Assembly (NCBI GenBank): GCA_036787065.1
Contig: DAIQPZ010000183.1
Location: forward strand, 1 to 5,275
DNA length: 5,275 bases
Source: JAJYIW01 sp036787065
GTDB taxonomy: Bacteria > Chloroflexota > Anaerolineae > Anaerolineales > Anaerolineaceae
Direction of reading: 5' to 3'
Part shown: positions 1 through 5,275 of the stretch, piece by piece
Layout: each line of letters starts with the position of its first letter
Position numbering within the stretch: position 1 is the stretch's first letter
Translations under genes and position numbers: made by a program
The notes under the pieces: generated by a model
Database searches by the model: none
The model's input: only the letters and a program-made list of their open reading frames with translations
Told to the model about the DNA's origin: nothing

Positions 1-85
1 GTCTGGAACCCGCGACTGTGATGGCCTCCGCCTAGGAAGTTTCTTAGGAGGCCCCGCGAAGCAATGACATACCACGCGATTGTCA
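1..85 (+). promoter_or_regulatory. Possible 3' part of a cobalamin riboswitch, cut by the window edge
   Basis: Positions 9-21 read CCCGCGACTGTGA, very close to the conserved junction of cobalamin riboswitches (consensus roughly CCCGCAACTGTGA). The preceding GTCTGGAA also resembles the stem side that comes before that junction. A hairpin follows at 23-53, where these RNAs have a variable arm. At 58-75 the bases GAAGC...ATACC loosely resemble the 3' box (AAGCCAGGAGACCTGCC type), but the match is poor and the CCACTG-type element is missing. The 5' half would lie left of the window, so the fold cannot be tested here. No recognisable target gene follows directly. The call rests mainly on one 13-nt match and is tentative. 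Confidence 0.33.
23..53 (+). repeat. Bulged hairpin, 12 bp
   Basis: GGCCTCC (23-29) pairs with GGAGGCC (47-53). After a 3-nt bulge (30-32), TAGGA (33-37) pairs with TCTTA (42-46), including one G-T pair, leaving the 4-nt loop AGTT. No T-tract follows, so it is not an intrinsic terminator. It may be the variable arm of the riboswitch-like element. The 3' strand contains AGGAGG, so folding would hide a Shine-Dalgarno-like sequence that precedes an ATG at 64. Confidence 0.6.
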
Positions 86-157
86 ATTCGAAGGCGCTTA
101 AGTTAGTGCATAATGGGGGCGATGAACTCCAGGATCAGATGATTGGTTTTTTGATGA

Positions 158-189
158 CGCAATTCCCTTTATCCAGAAAGGGAATTGCG
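158..189. repeat. Perfect 13-bp inverted repeat
   Basis: CGCAATTCCCTTT (158-170) is exactly complementary to 177-189, with a 6-nt loop ATCCAG. No T-run follows on either strand. A run of six T lies just before it on the + strand (147-152), which is the wrong side for a + strand terminator. The function is unknown. It could be an RNA stem, a protein-binding dyad or a remnant of a small repeat. It lies upstream of the predicted operon promoter, so it is probably not in the operon mRNA if that promoter is used. Confidence 0.7.
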
Positions 190-239
190 ACATTATCCCG
201 GAACTTACCCCGATTATGGGTTCCCGATGTATAAATTTG

Positions 240-255
240 CTTGTACAAGACTTGT
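240..255. promoter_or_regulatory. Candidate operator: 10-bp palindrome plus a half-site
   Basis: CTTGTACAAG (240-249) is a perfect palindrome. CTTGT recurs at 251-255, 11 bp after its first copy, which is about one helical turn. The pair lies roughly 43-58 nt upstream of the predicted transcription start, where an activator or repressor could act on the operon promoter. No known regulator motif was recognised, and a 10-bp palindrome can occur by chance. Confidence 0.25.
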
Positions 256-261
256 CATGGG

Positions 262-291
262 TTAGTCGAAAGAGCCGTTATTTGGTATAAT
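262..291 (+). promoter_or_regulatory. Predicted extended -10 promoter of the dehydrogenase operon
   Basis: TATAAT at 286-291 is a perfect -10 hexamer. It is preceded by TGG, giving the extended -10 form TGnTATAAT at 283-291. The -35 region is weak: TTAGTC at 262-267, 18 bp away, shares only the first two bases with TTGACA, which is typical where an extended -10 compensates. Transcription would start near A297-A298, leaving a leader of about 167 nt before the ATG at 465. This is the best promoter I see before the operon. Confidence 0.6.
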
Positions 292-339
292 TTTTCAAGA
301 TGAAATGTGATACCTGCCAACGGTGAGAAGAATGTTACT

Positions 340-398
340 GAAATTGAGATGTTTGCGCTAAGCAAGTAGGCGCAAACATCTCAATTTCGGGCATTTTT
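340..398 (+). promoter_or_regulatory. Leader hairpin, perfect 19-bp stem, possible attenuator
   Basis: Positions 340-358 are exactly complementary to 370-388, giving a 19-bp stem with no mismatch and an 11-nt loop (TAAGCAAGTAG). Five T (394-398) follow, but only after a 5-nt spacer GGGCA, so it is not a textbook intrinsic terminator. It lies between the predicted promoter and the first gene, so it would be part of the operon mRNA. It may attenuate transcription, stabilise the 5' end or bind a protein. It could also end a short transcript from upstream. The stem is certain; its role is not. Confidence 0.5.
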
Positions 399-445
399 CA
401 CAAGGACCTGAGCAGAAACAAAATTCGAATGGATTCAAGGCGGCA

Positions 446-452
446 GAGGAGG
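446..452 (+). promoter_or_regulatory. Ribosome binding site that fixes the E1 alpha start
   Basis: GAGGAGG lies 12 nt before the ATG at 465. The spacing is a little long, but the core is strong. The other in-frame ATG at 429 has no purine-rich core at a suitable distance, and the Shine-Dalgarno itself would fall inside that longer reading frame. This favours the start at 465. Confidence 0.6.
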
Positions 453-464
453 AAATCCCAGTTT

Positions 465-1424
465 ATGAAAAAACAAGAATATTTAGAATTATTTAGTCAG
501 ATGGTTCAGATTCGCCGGTTGGAAGAAAGCGCTGCTGAACTATACCAGCAAGGATTAATTGGCGGATTCCTTCACCTTTACATTGGACAAGAAGCGGTGA
601 GTACCGGTTTGATTAGTGCACGCCAACCTCAAGATCGAGTGATCACGGCATACCGCGACCACGGAGTCGCGATTAATTGTGGCATATCGGCCAATCAAGT
701 GATGGCGGAGCTGTTAGGGAAAAAGACGGGTTGTTCACGGGGCCGTGGCGGTTCGATGCATATGGCGGATGTGAGTAAAAATTATTGGGGTGGCCATGCC
801 ATTGTAGGCGCTCATCTACCCCTCGCCAGCGGTTTGGCCCTGGGCGACCTATACCGAGGGAATAAAGCAGTGACGATTGCGATGTTTGGGGACGGCGCCA
901 CCAATATTGGTTTTTTCCACGAGGCATTAAATTTATCCAAGGTGTGGAATTTACCCGTGTTCTGGGTCTGTGAGAATAACCAGTATGGGATGGGCACGGC
1001 TGTAGCACGCGCTTCGGCAGTTTCTGATATGCGCCAAAAAGCAGGTGGTTATGGCATACCCACATCCAGGGTCGATGGGATGAATATTATGGAAGTGCGC
1101 CAGGCATCCCTCGATATTATTGAGAAGATCCGTTCTGGCAGTGGCCCATATTTCCTTGAGGTTGAAACTTACCGTTTCCGCGGTCACTCGATGGGGGATC
1201 CGGAACGTTATCGCAAGGCGGAAGAGATCCATCATTGGGAGGAGAGCGATCCCATCGGGATCTACCATCGTTACCTGGTTTCAAATGGTATCGCGACCGA
1301 GGAAGAACTCTGTAAGGCTGAAGATGATGCCGCAGAGGTGATCAATAAGTCAGTTGAGTTTGCCCAGGCCAGTCCTGAACCAGCGCCTGAGGAATTATTC
1401 GATAACATTTACGTTGAACCCTAA
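465..1424 (+). CDS. pdhA: Pyruvate dehydrogenase E1 component, alpha subunit
   Basis: With the beta subunit it forms the thiamine-diphosphate-dependent E1 enzyme. E1 decarboxylates a 2-oxo acid, probably pyruvate, and reductively acylates the lipoyl group of E2 in the cytoplasm. The 319-residue product is of normal length for bacterial E1 alpha. Visible motifs: FLHLYIGQEA (35-44); AYRDHG (62-67); the ThDP/Mg motif beginning GDG (142-144) and ending NN (171-172), followed by YGMGT; and the loop RGHSMGDPERYR (239-250), which lines the active-site entrance. I chose ATG 465 over ATG 429 because of the GAGGAGG at 446-452; the longer form would add 12 basic, unconserved residues. The next gene starts 11 nt after the stop. 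YGMGT followed by ARAS resembles pyruvate enzymes more than acetoin or branched-chain dehydrogenases, but acetoin dehydrogenase (AcoA) is not excluded. Confidence 0.93.
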   Translation: MKKQEYLELFSQMVQIRRLEESAAELYQQGLIGGFLHLYIGQEAVSTGLISARQPQDRVITAYRDHGVAINCGISANQVMAELLGKKTGCSRGRGGSMHMADVSKNYWGGHAIVGAHLPLASGLALGDLYRGNKAVTIAMFGDGATNIGFFHEALNLSKVWNLPVFWVCENNQYGMGTAVARASAVSDMRQKAGGYGIPTSRVDGMNIMEVRQASLDIIEKIRSGSGPYFLEVETYRFRGHSMGDPERYRKAEEIHHWEESDPIGIYHRYLVSNGIATEEELCKAEDDAAEVINKSVEFAQASPEPAPEELFDNIYVEP

Positions 1425-1435
1425 AGGAAGAGGCT

Positions 1436-2407
1436 ATGGCCCGGATTACAATGCGTGAGGCCATTTCCCAGGCGATATGGGAAGAAATGGAACGAGATCC
1501 CGATGTGTTCATCATGGGGGAAGAGGTGGGTGTTTGGGGTGGTACGTATGCCGTCACCAAGGGCTTTTACGATCATTTTGGCCCTGAGCGCGTGCGCGAC
1601 ACACCTATCTCGGAAGCCGCGATTGTCGGTTCAGCCATCGGGGCAGCCTTGACTGGTCTTCGCCCAATTGCTGAACTCATGACGATTAACTTTGCGTTTG
1701 TGGCCATGGATCATATTGTCAATGAAGCGGCAAAACTGCATTATATGTTTGGCGGACAGATGGTGCTGCCCCTGGTGATCCGCACAGTGGGTGGCGGCGG
1801 CAGGCAGTTAGGGGCTACCCATTCCCAAACACCGGATGCGATTTTTGCTCATTTTCCTGGACTAAAGGTGGTTGCGCCTGGCACGCCCGCGGATGCCAAA
1901 GGTCTGCTCAAGAGCGCCATCCGCTGTAATGACCCTGTCTTGTTTATTGAACACGCCACGCTTTATCAGATGAGAGGTGAGGTGCCAGATGGGGAATACC
2001 TGGTGCCGATTGGTAAATCGACTGTTCAACGACCCGGGCGAGATGTGACCATTGTGACGTATAGTAAGATGGTGGATGTTTCTTTTAAAGCGGCCGATGC
2101 GTTAGCCAAAGAAGGCATCGAGGTCGAAATCGTCGATTTACGTTCGCTCCGCCCTTTGGATATGGATCCCGTGATCGAGTCCTTTAAAAAGACAAACCGC
2201 GCGGTAATCGTCGAAGAGGGCTGGCCAACTTTTGGCGTGGGCGCCGAAATCTCGGCGCGGATTTATGAACAGGCGTTTGATTATGTGGATGCGCCGATCC
2301 GGCGGGTAGCCCAGGCCGAAGTTCCCCTGCCGTATAACCGCAACCTGGAACAGTTGGCTCTTCCCAAAGTGGAGGATGTGATTAAGGCGGTAAAGGAGGT
2401 CTTGTAA
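1436..2407 (+). CDS. pdhB: Pyruvate dehydrogenase E1 component, beta subunit
   Basis: This is the partner of the alpha subunit in the E1 heterotetramer. It supplies the glutamate that activates the thiamine diphosphate and carries the transketolase-like C-terminal domain that contacts E2. The 323 residues match the usual length of about 325. The N-terminal pyrimidine-binding domain shows GEEVG (28-32), RDTPISE (54-60, with E60 as the likely cofactor-activating glutamate), and GGGGRQLGATHSQ (119-131). The C-terminal domain shows DLRSLRPLD (234-242), VEEGW (259-263) and PYNRNLE (299-305). AGGAAGAGG (1425-1433) provides the ribosome binding site. The last base of its stop codon is the first base of the E2 start (TAATG), which suggests translational coupling. 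The same fold serves acetoin and branched-chain dehydrogenases, so the substrate is inferred. Confidence 0.94.
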   Translation: MARITMREAISQAIWEEMERDPDVFIMGEEVGVWGGTYAVTKGFYDHFGPERVRDTPISEAAIVGSAIGAALTGLRPIAELMTINFAFVAMDHIVNEAAKLHYMFGGQMVLPLVIRTVGGGGRQLGATHSQTPDAIFAHFPGLKVVAPGTPADAKGLLKSAIRCNDPVLFIEHATLYQMRGEVPDGEYLVPIGKSTVQRPGRDVTIVTYSKMVDVSFKAADALAKEGIEVEIVDLRSLRPLDMDPVIESFKKTNRAVIVEEGWPTFGVGAEISARIYEQAFDYVDAPIRRVAQAEVPLPYNRNLEQLALPKVEDVIKAVKEVL

Positions 2408-3720
2408 TGGCAGATACCATTACTATGCCAAAACTTGGTTTTGATATGGCCGAAGGCACCCTGATAAGGTGGGTAAAAGCGGAAGGGGAATCGGTCAATA
2501 AAGGCGATGTACTGGCTGAAATTGAGACAGATAAAGCCACGGTAGAGGTCGAATCGACTTATACCGGAATTATCAACCGTTTGCTGGTGGAACCGGGCAG
2601 TGTGGTGCCGGTCGGGACGCCGATCGCAGTCATTGCTGCGCCAGGTGAAAAGGTTGAAGAAATTAAAAGGAAGGGGGTAGAAAAGGCTGTCCCACCTACT
2701 AACCCAACCCCAGCGCCTACCGATCCTTCAGTGACGCCGGTGGTTTCGGCGCAGGCCGAGGCTCCCGCAATCGCGGTAGGCCCGGTGCATGCTTCCCCCA
2801 TTGCCAGGCGCATTGCAAAGGAAAATGCCGTCGATCTCAGCCTGATCCGGGGCACAGGTCCAGAAGGCCGGATCGTGCGGAAAGACATCGAGACCGCCCT
2901 GGCAGGCATGCAGTCCAAACCAGCCCCACCCACAGTAGCTGTGACCGCCGCGGCGACTTCAACGGCTCCCGCCGTTACAGCACCTTCAACACCCACTGTG
3001 CTGCCTTTGCCAGGGATGGCGCCTGGAGAAGTACCCCCAGATCAGGTGATCACGTTGAGCAAGTTAAAGGCGACCGTTGGCCGGCGCACCCAGGAAGCCA
3101 AGCAGAATGTTCCTCATTTCTATGTAACTCACGAATACAATATGGAAGGGGTGGTCGCTTTGCGCAAGCAGATCAACGCGGTGCTGCCCGACGACCAGAA
3201 GCTGTCCGTGAACGATTTCATTGTGCGTGCGGTTGCGCTCACCTTGCGCCAGTTTCCAAACCTTAACGCGAGCATTAAGGGCAATGAGATTGTCCGGCAT
3301 GGCCACGTCAACGTGGGGAATGCAGTCGCGACAGAGAACGGTTTGCTGACCGTGGTGTGCAAAGATACCGATCAAAAGCCGCTGCGCCTGATCTCAACCG
3401 AGGTTAAGGCGATGGCGATCCGCGCGCGCTCTGGAAAGGTCCGCCCGGAAGATATCGAGGGGTCCACCTTCTCGATCAGTAATCTCGGCATGTATGACGT
3501 TGAAAACTTCCAGGCAATTATCAACCCGCCAGAAGCGGCAATCCTGGCCGTTGCTTCTGCCCGGCAGGTGCCGGTGGTGGTGAACGGCGAGTTGACAGTC
3601 GGATCGCGCATGAAGGCTACGCTTTCAGCGGATCACCGGGTTTCAGATGGCGCCGAAGTCGCCCAGTTTATGCAGGCCTTGGCGGTCTATCTTGAAGAAC
3701 CTTATCGCTTATTGATGTAA
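2407..3720 (+). CDS. pdhC: Dihydrolipoamide acetyltransferase, E2 core of the complex
   Basis: E2 forms the structural core, carries the acyl group on a swinging lipoyl arm and transfers it to CoA, yielding acetyl-CoA if the substrate is pyruvate. Domains in the 437 residues: one lipoyl domain (about 1-77) with the lipoylated lysine K43 in ETDKATVEVES; a Pro/Ala/Thr-rich flexible linker (about 93-127); a peripheral subunit-binding domain (about 128-165, ASPIARRIAKE to GPEGRIVRKDIE) that docks E1 and E3; a second Pro/Ala/Thr linker (about 168-213); and the acyltransferase domain (about 214-437) ending in the catalytic motif DHRVSDG (409-415), with H410 and D414. A single lipoyl domain is common in bacteria. 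A strong AAAGGAGGT (2392-2400) inside the end of the beta gene serves as its ribosome binding site, 6 nt before the ATG. An E2 of acetoin dehydrogenase is the main alternative. Confidence 0.94.
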   Translation: MADTITMPKLGFDMAEGTLIRWVKAEGESVNKGDVLAEIETDKATVEVESTYTGIINRLLVEPGSVVPVGTPIAVIAAPGEKVEEIKRKGVEKAVPPTNPTPAPTDPSVTPVVSAQAEAPAIAVGPVHASPIARRIAKENAVDLSLIRGTGPEGRIVRKDIETALAGMQSKPAPPTVAVTAAATSTAPAVTAPSTPTVLPLPGMAPGEVPPDQVITLSKLKATVGRRTQEAKQNVPHFYVTHEYNMEGVVALRKQINAVLPDDQKLSVNDFIVRAVALTLRQFPNLNASIKGNEIVRHGHVNVGNAVATENGLLTVVCKDTDQKPLRLISTEVKAMAIRARSGKVRPEDIEGSTFSISNLGMYDVENFQAIINPPEAAILAVASARQVPVVVNGELTVGSRMKATLSADHRVSDGAEVAQFMQALAVYLEEPYRLLM

Positions 3721-3730
3721 TTGATCCGGG

Positions 3731-3780
3731 TTAAAAGAAAATGACCCCCTGAACTGATCTGCGGGGTCATTTTCTTTTAA
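3731..3780. terminator. Bidirectional intrinsic terminator between convergent genes
   Basis: TTAAAAGAAAATGACCCC (3731-3748) is exactly complementary to 3763-3780, giving an 18-bp stem with a 14-nt loop. The GC-rich core (TGACCCC/GGGGTCA) is flanked by an A-rich left arm and a T-rich right arm, so a U-rich tail follows the core hairpin whichever strand is read. It begins 10 nt after the E2 stop codon. The TAA stop of the opposite-strand transglycosylase (3777-3779) lies within the stem. Confidence 0.9.
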
Positions 3781-5275
3781 GGCGTTCGGCCGTATAAACG
3801 GCGGTAGATATTATACAACTCGGCGATGTTCATGATGTAGGTGCGGGTTTCCTGGATGCGGATCACCTCTAAGAACAGGTCCAGATCATCCGGGGCCAGG
3901 CTTTTCCAAATGAGAGCATTCCCCGGCCCGCCATTGTAGGCTGCCAGCGTGACGTAAAGATTACCTTCAAAGCCCTGGACCTGTTGGGCAAGATAATGTG
4001 CACCCAGGCGAATGTTAACCGCCGGGCGGTAGAGGTCGCTGTCTGAATAGGCATCCGGCCAACCCAGCGTTGCGGCGAGGTGCTTACCTGTATCTGGCAT
4101 AATTTGCATCAGACCCCGCGCGCCGGCCGAGGATTGGATAAACCCTTCGAACAGGCTCTCCTGGCGCATCAGACTGAAGAGCAGCAATGGATCCAGGTTT
4201 TCGGCCTGCGCAGCTGGTAAAACTAGATCCTTGTAATAGAGCCCAAAGCGCACATGATTGAAATAGACGGGGGCATTCAGCGAAGTGACATCATTCATGT
4301 TGGCCAGGGTAAGCACCTGGCGGCTGGCAATGATGGCATTTTGGTAATCGCCCATATCGACCAGCACTTGAATGAGATAAAATGAGGCAGCTGGATCAGC
4401 GCTGATGGCCTGGCGAAAGTCGGTAATTTCAACATCCGCTTCGGTATAGAGACCCAGAGACCAAAATTCTATGGCGCGCATCAGCCTGGGATCGCTGGCG
4501 AGGGGACCTGGGCTGGATAAATCGGTATTGGCTGGAAGATTAAATGTAGTGCGTACCCAGGTTTCGGCGTCTTGCCTTTCGATGGGCAAATTGATAGCCA
4601 GGTCGACCATTGCGGGTGATGAAAATGCTTTACGGTTCAGAATCAGGTCGCGTGCGCGTTCGCTGTAATAACCGGTCGGATCTTTTTGGAGTGCCTCCTG
4701 CCAACTGGCTTGCGCTCCATTAAGATCGTTTTGAGCATTTTGGACTTTTCCGATCCAGAAGTAAGCGGCGGACTGGTGGACCGGATCGGTATCCAATAAT
4801 AAAGCGCGTTGAAATGTGGTCTGCGCGTTCTTGAGGTCGCCCAACCGGACCAGGGAAACACCCGCAAACAAAAGACCCTGAAAGGTCTGGTCGGAGGAAG
4901 CGTATTCATCAGCGATGCGGGTCCAGGCTTGAACTGCATCCTGGAGCTGGCCGGTCCTTTCGAAATAGCGACCGGCCTGGAAAAGATAATCCGGCGCCTT
5001 TGGGTCGGTTGGGTTGGCATTAACAAAAGCCAACATGGTTTGCGCTGCGTCGGTTGGATGGTCCATGTAAGCCCACTGGGTAAAGGCTATTTCGTCCCAT
5101 GCATCTTGATAATAACGATCGGTGGGAAAATGGTCGATCAGAGTTTTTAACTCGGCGATGGCAGCCTGATCATCCGGTAGGCCTGCCTGGGCGTTAGCGG
5201 TGGTGCGCGCGCTCGATCCCAGGGGATATTGATCTTCTCCCAGGCTACGCACAGCCAATGCCTTGTAATAATAGA
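3777..5275 (-). CDS. Soluble lytic murein transglycosylase with TPR repeats, N-terminus cut off by the window
   Basis: It is predicted to cleave the MurNAc-GlcNAc bond of peptidoglycan outside the cytoplasm, leaving 1,6-anhydro ends (GH23 / Slt70-like family). Counting from the TTG codon at 5258, the visible 493 residues begin with a helical TPR-like superhelix. Clear TPR-type units lie at about 89-122, 126-158 and 161-195, with another near 292-316. The SLT domain occupies about 350-480: LMRQES (363-368) with catalytic E367, SAGARGLMQIMP (377-388), AAYNGG (439-444) and QETRTYI (469-475). The TTG is not a convincing start. The frame stays open through 5259-5273, encoding YYYKAL, which looks like a further TPR helix, so the real start and any signal peptide lie beyond the right edge. 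The gene converges on the dehydrogenase operon and shares its terminator. The SLT assignment is firm; the cellular role (wall turnover or division) is inferred. Confidence 0.9.
   Translation of the reverse strand, partial: YYYKALAVRSLGEDQYPLGSSARTTANAQAGLPDDQAAIAELKTLIDHFPTDRYYQDAWDEIAFTQWAYMDHPTDAAQTMLAFVNANPTDPKAPDYLFQAGRYFERTGQLQDAVQAWTRIADEYASSDQTFQGLLFAGVSLVRLGDLKNAQTTFQRALLLDTDPVHQSAAYFWIGKVQNAQNDLNGAQASWQEALQKDPTGYYSERARDLILNRKAFSSPAMVDLAINLPIERQDAETWVRTTFNLPANTDLSSPGPLASDPRLMRAIEFWSLGLYTEADVEITDFRQAISADPAASFYLIQVLVDMGDYQNAIIASRQVLTLANMNDVTSLNAPVYFNHVRFGLYYKDLVLPAAQAENLDPLLLFSLMRQESLFEGFIQSSAGARGLMQIMPDTGKHLAATLGWPDAYSDSDLYRPAVNIRLGAHYLAQQVQGFEGNLYVTLAAYNGGPGNALIWKSLAPDDLDLFLEVIRIQETRTYIMNIAELYNIYRRLYGRTP

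Noticed and set aside
129..152. A weak hairpin (CCA+ATC pairing with GAT+TGG) followed by six T, a possible intrinsic terminator.
   Set aside because: Only 6 bp with a 2-nt bulge, too weak to list as a terminator without transcript data.
64..234. A 56-codon + strand ORF from ATG 64, with AGGAGG at 46-51 upstream.
   Set aside because: The Shine-Dalgarno spacing is 12 nt, the product resembles nothing I recognise, and the ORF runs through a perfect 13-bp inverted repeat, which is more typical of non-coding DNA. It is kept only as a possibility within the riboswitch finding.
309..318. GATACCTGCC, which resembles the 3' box of cobalamin riboswitches.
   Set aside because: It lies about 290 nt after the junction-like motif and downstream of the predicted operon promoter. 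It lacks the preceding AAGCCAG-type bases and probably matches by chance.
429..464. A longer E1 alpha start at ATG 429, adding 12 residues.
   Set aside because: No ribosome binding site at a suitable distance, a basic extension not expected in the family, and a strong GAGGAGG that serves the ATG at 465 instead.
2559..2996. A 145-codon - strand frame rich in Ala, Gly, Thr and Val, opposite the E2 gene.
   Set aside because: It mirrors the repetitive Pro/Ala/Thr linker codons of E2 on the other strand. It is an antisense shadow with no independent support.
3777..5258. Treating the TTG at 5258 as the true start of the transglycosylase.
   Set aside because: The frame remains open to the window edge with TPR-like residues, and no signal peptide follows the TTG. 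The gene is therefore annotated as partial.

Overview
The window carries a complete three-gene operon for a 2-oxo acid (most likely pyruvate) dehydrogenase complex on the + strand. Convergent to it, on the - strand, is the C-terminal part of a TPR-containing soluble lytic transglycosylase. All four proteins are intact wherever they are visible. Moderate GC content, a separate E1-alpha/E1-beta pair (as in Gram-positives, Chloroflexota and mitochondria, rather than a single-chain AceE), and a TPR+SLT transglycosylase fit a bacterium such as an Anaerolineae-type Chloroflexota. That placement is inference from gene type and was not confirmed by any search.

Layout. Positions 1-464 hold no convincing gene but are dense in RNA-like signals. 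At the left edge is a motif resembling the junction of cobalamin riboswitches, followed by a bulged hairpin (23-53). Next come a perfect 13-bp inverted repeat (158-189), a 10-bp palindrome (240-249) and an extended -10 promoter (TATAAT at 286-291). A perfect 19-bp inverted repeat (340-388) then sits in the predicted leader of the operon. The operon follows: E1 alpha (465-1424), E1 beta (1436-2407) and the lipoyl-bearing E2 (2407-3720), with an 11-nt gap and then a 1-nt overlap. An 18-bp A/T-flanked stem (3731-3780) can terminate transcription from both sides. The stop codon of the - strand transglycosylase lies inside that stem, and its reading frame stays open to the right edge of the window.

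How the genes work together. The E1 alpha/beta heterotetramer decarboxylates the 2-oxo acid on thiamine diphosphate and passes the acyl group to the lipoyl lysine of E2, which transfers it to CoA. The E3 flavoprotein needed to reoxidise the lipoyl group is not encoded here and must come from elsewhere. The transglycosylase is a cell-wall enzyme with no evident functional tie to the operon.

I see no strong evidence for a new system. The parts most worth a second look are the unexplained structures in the 464-nt leader region.
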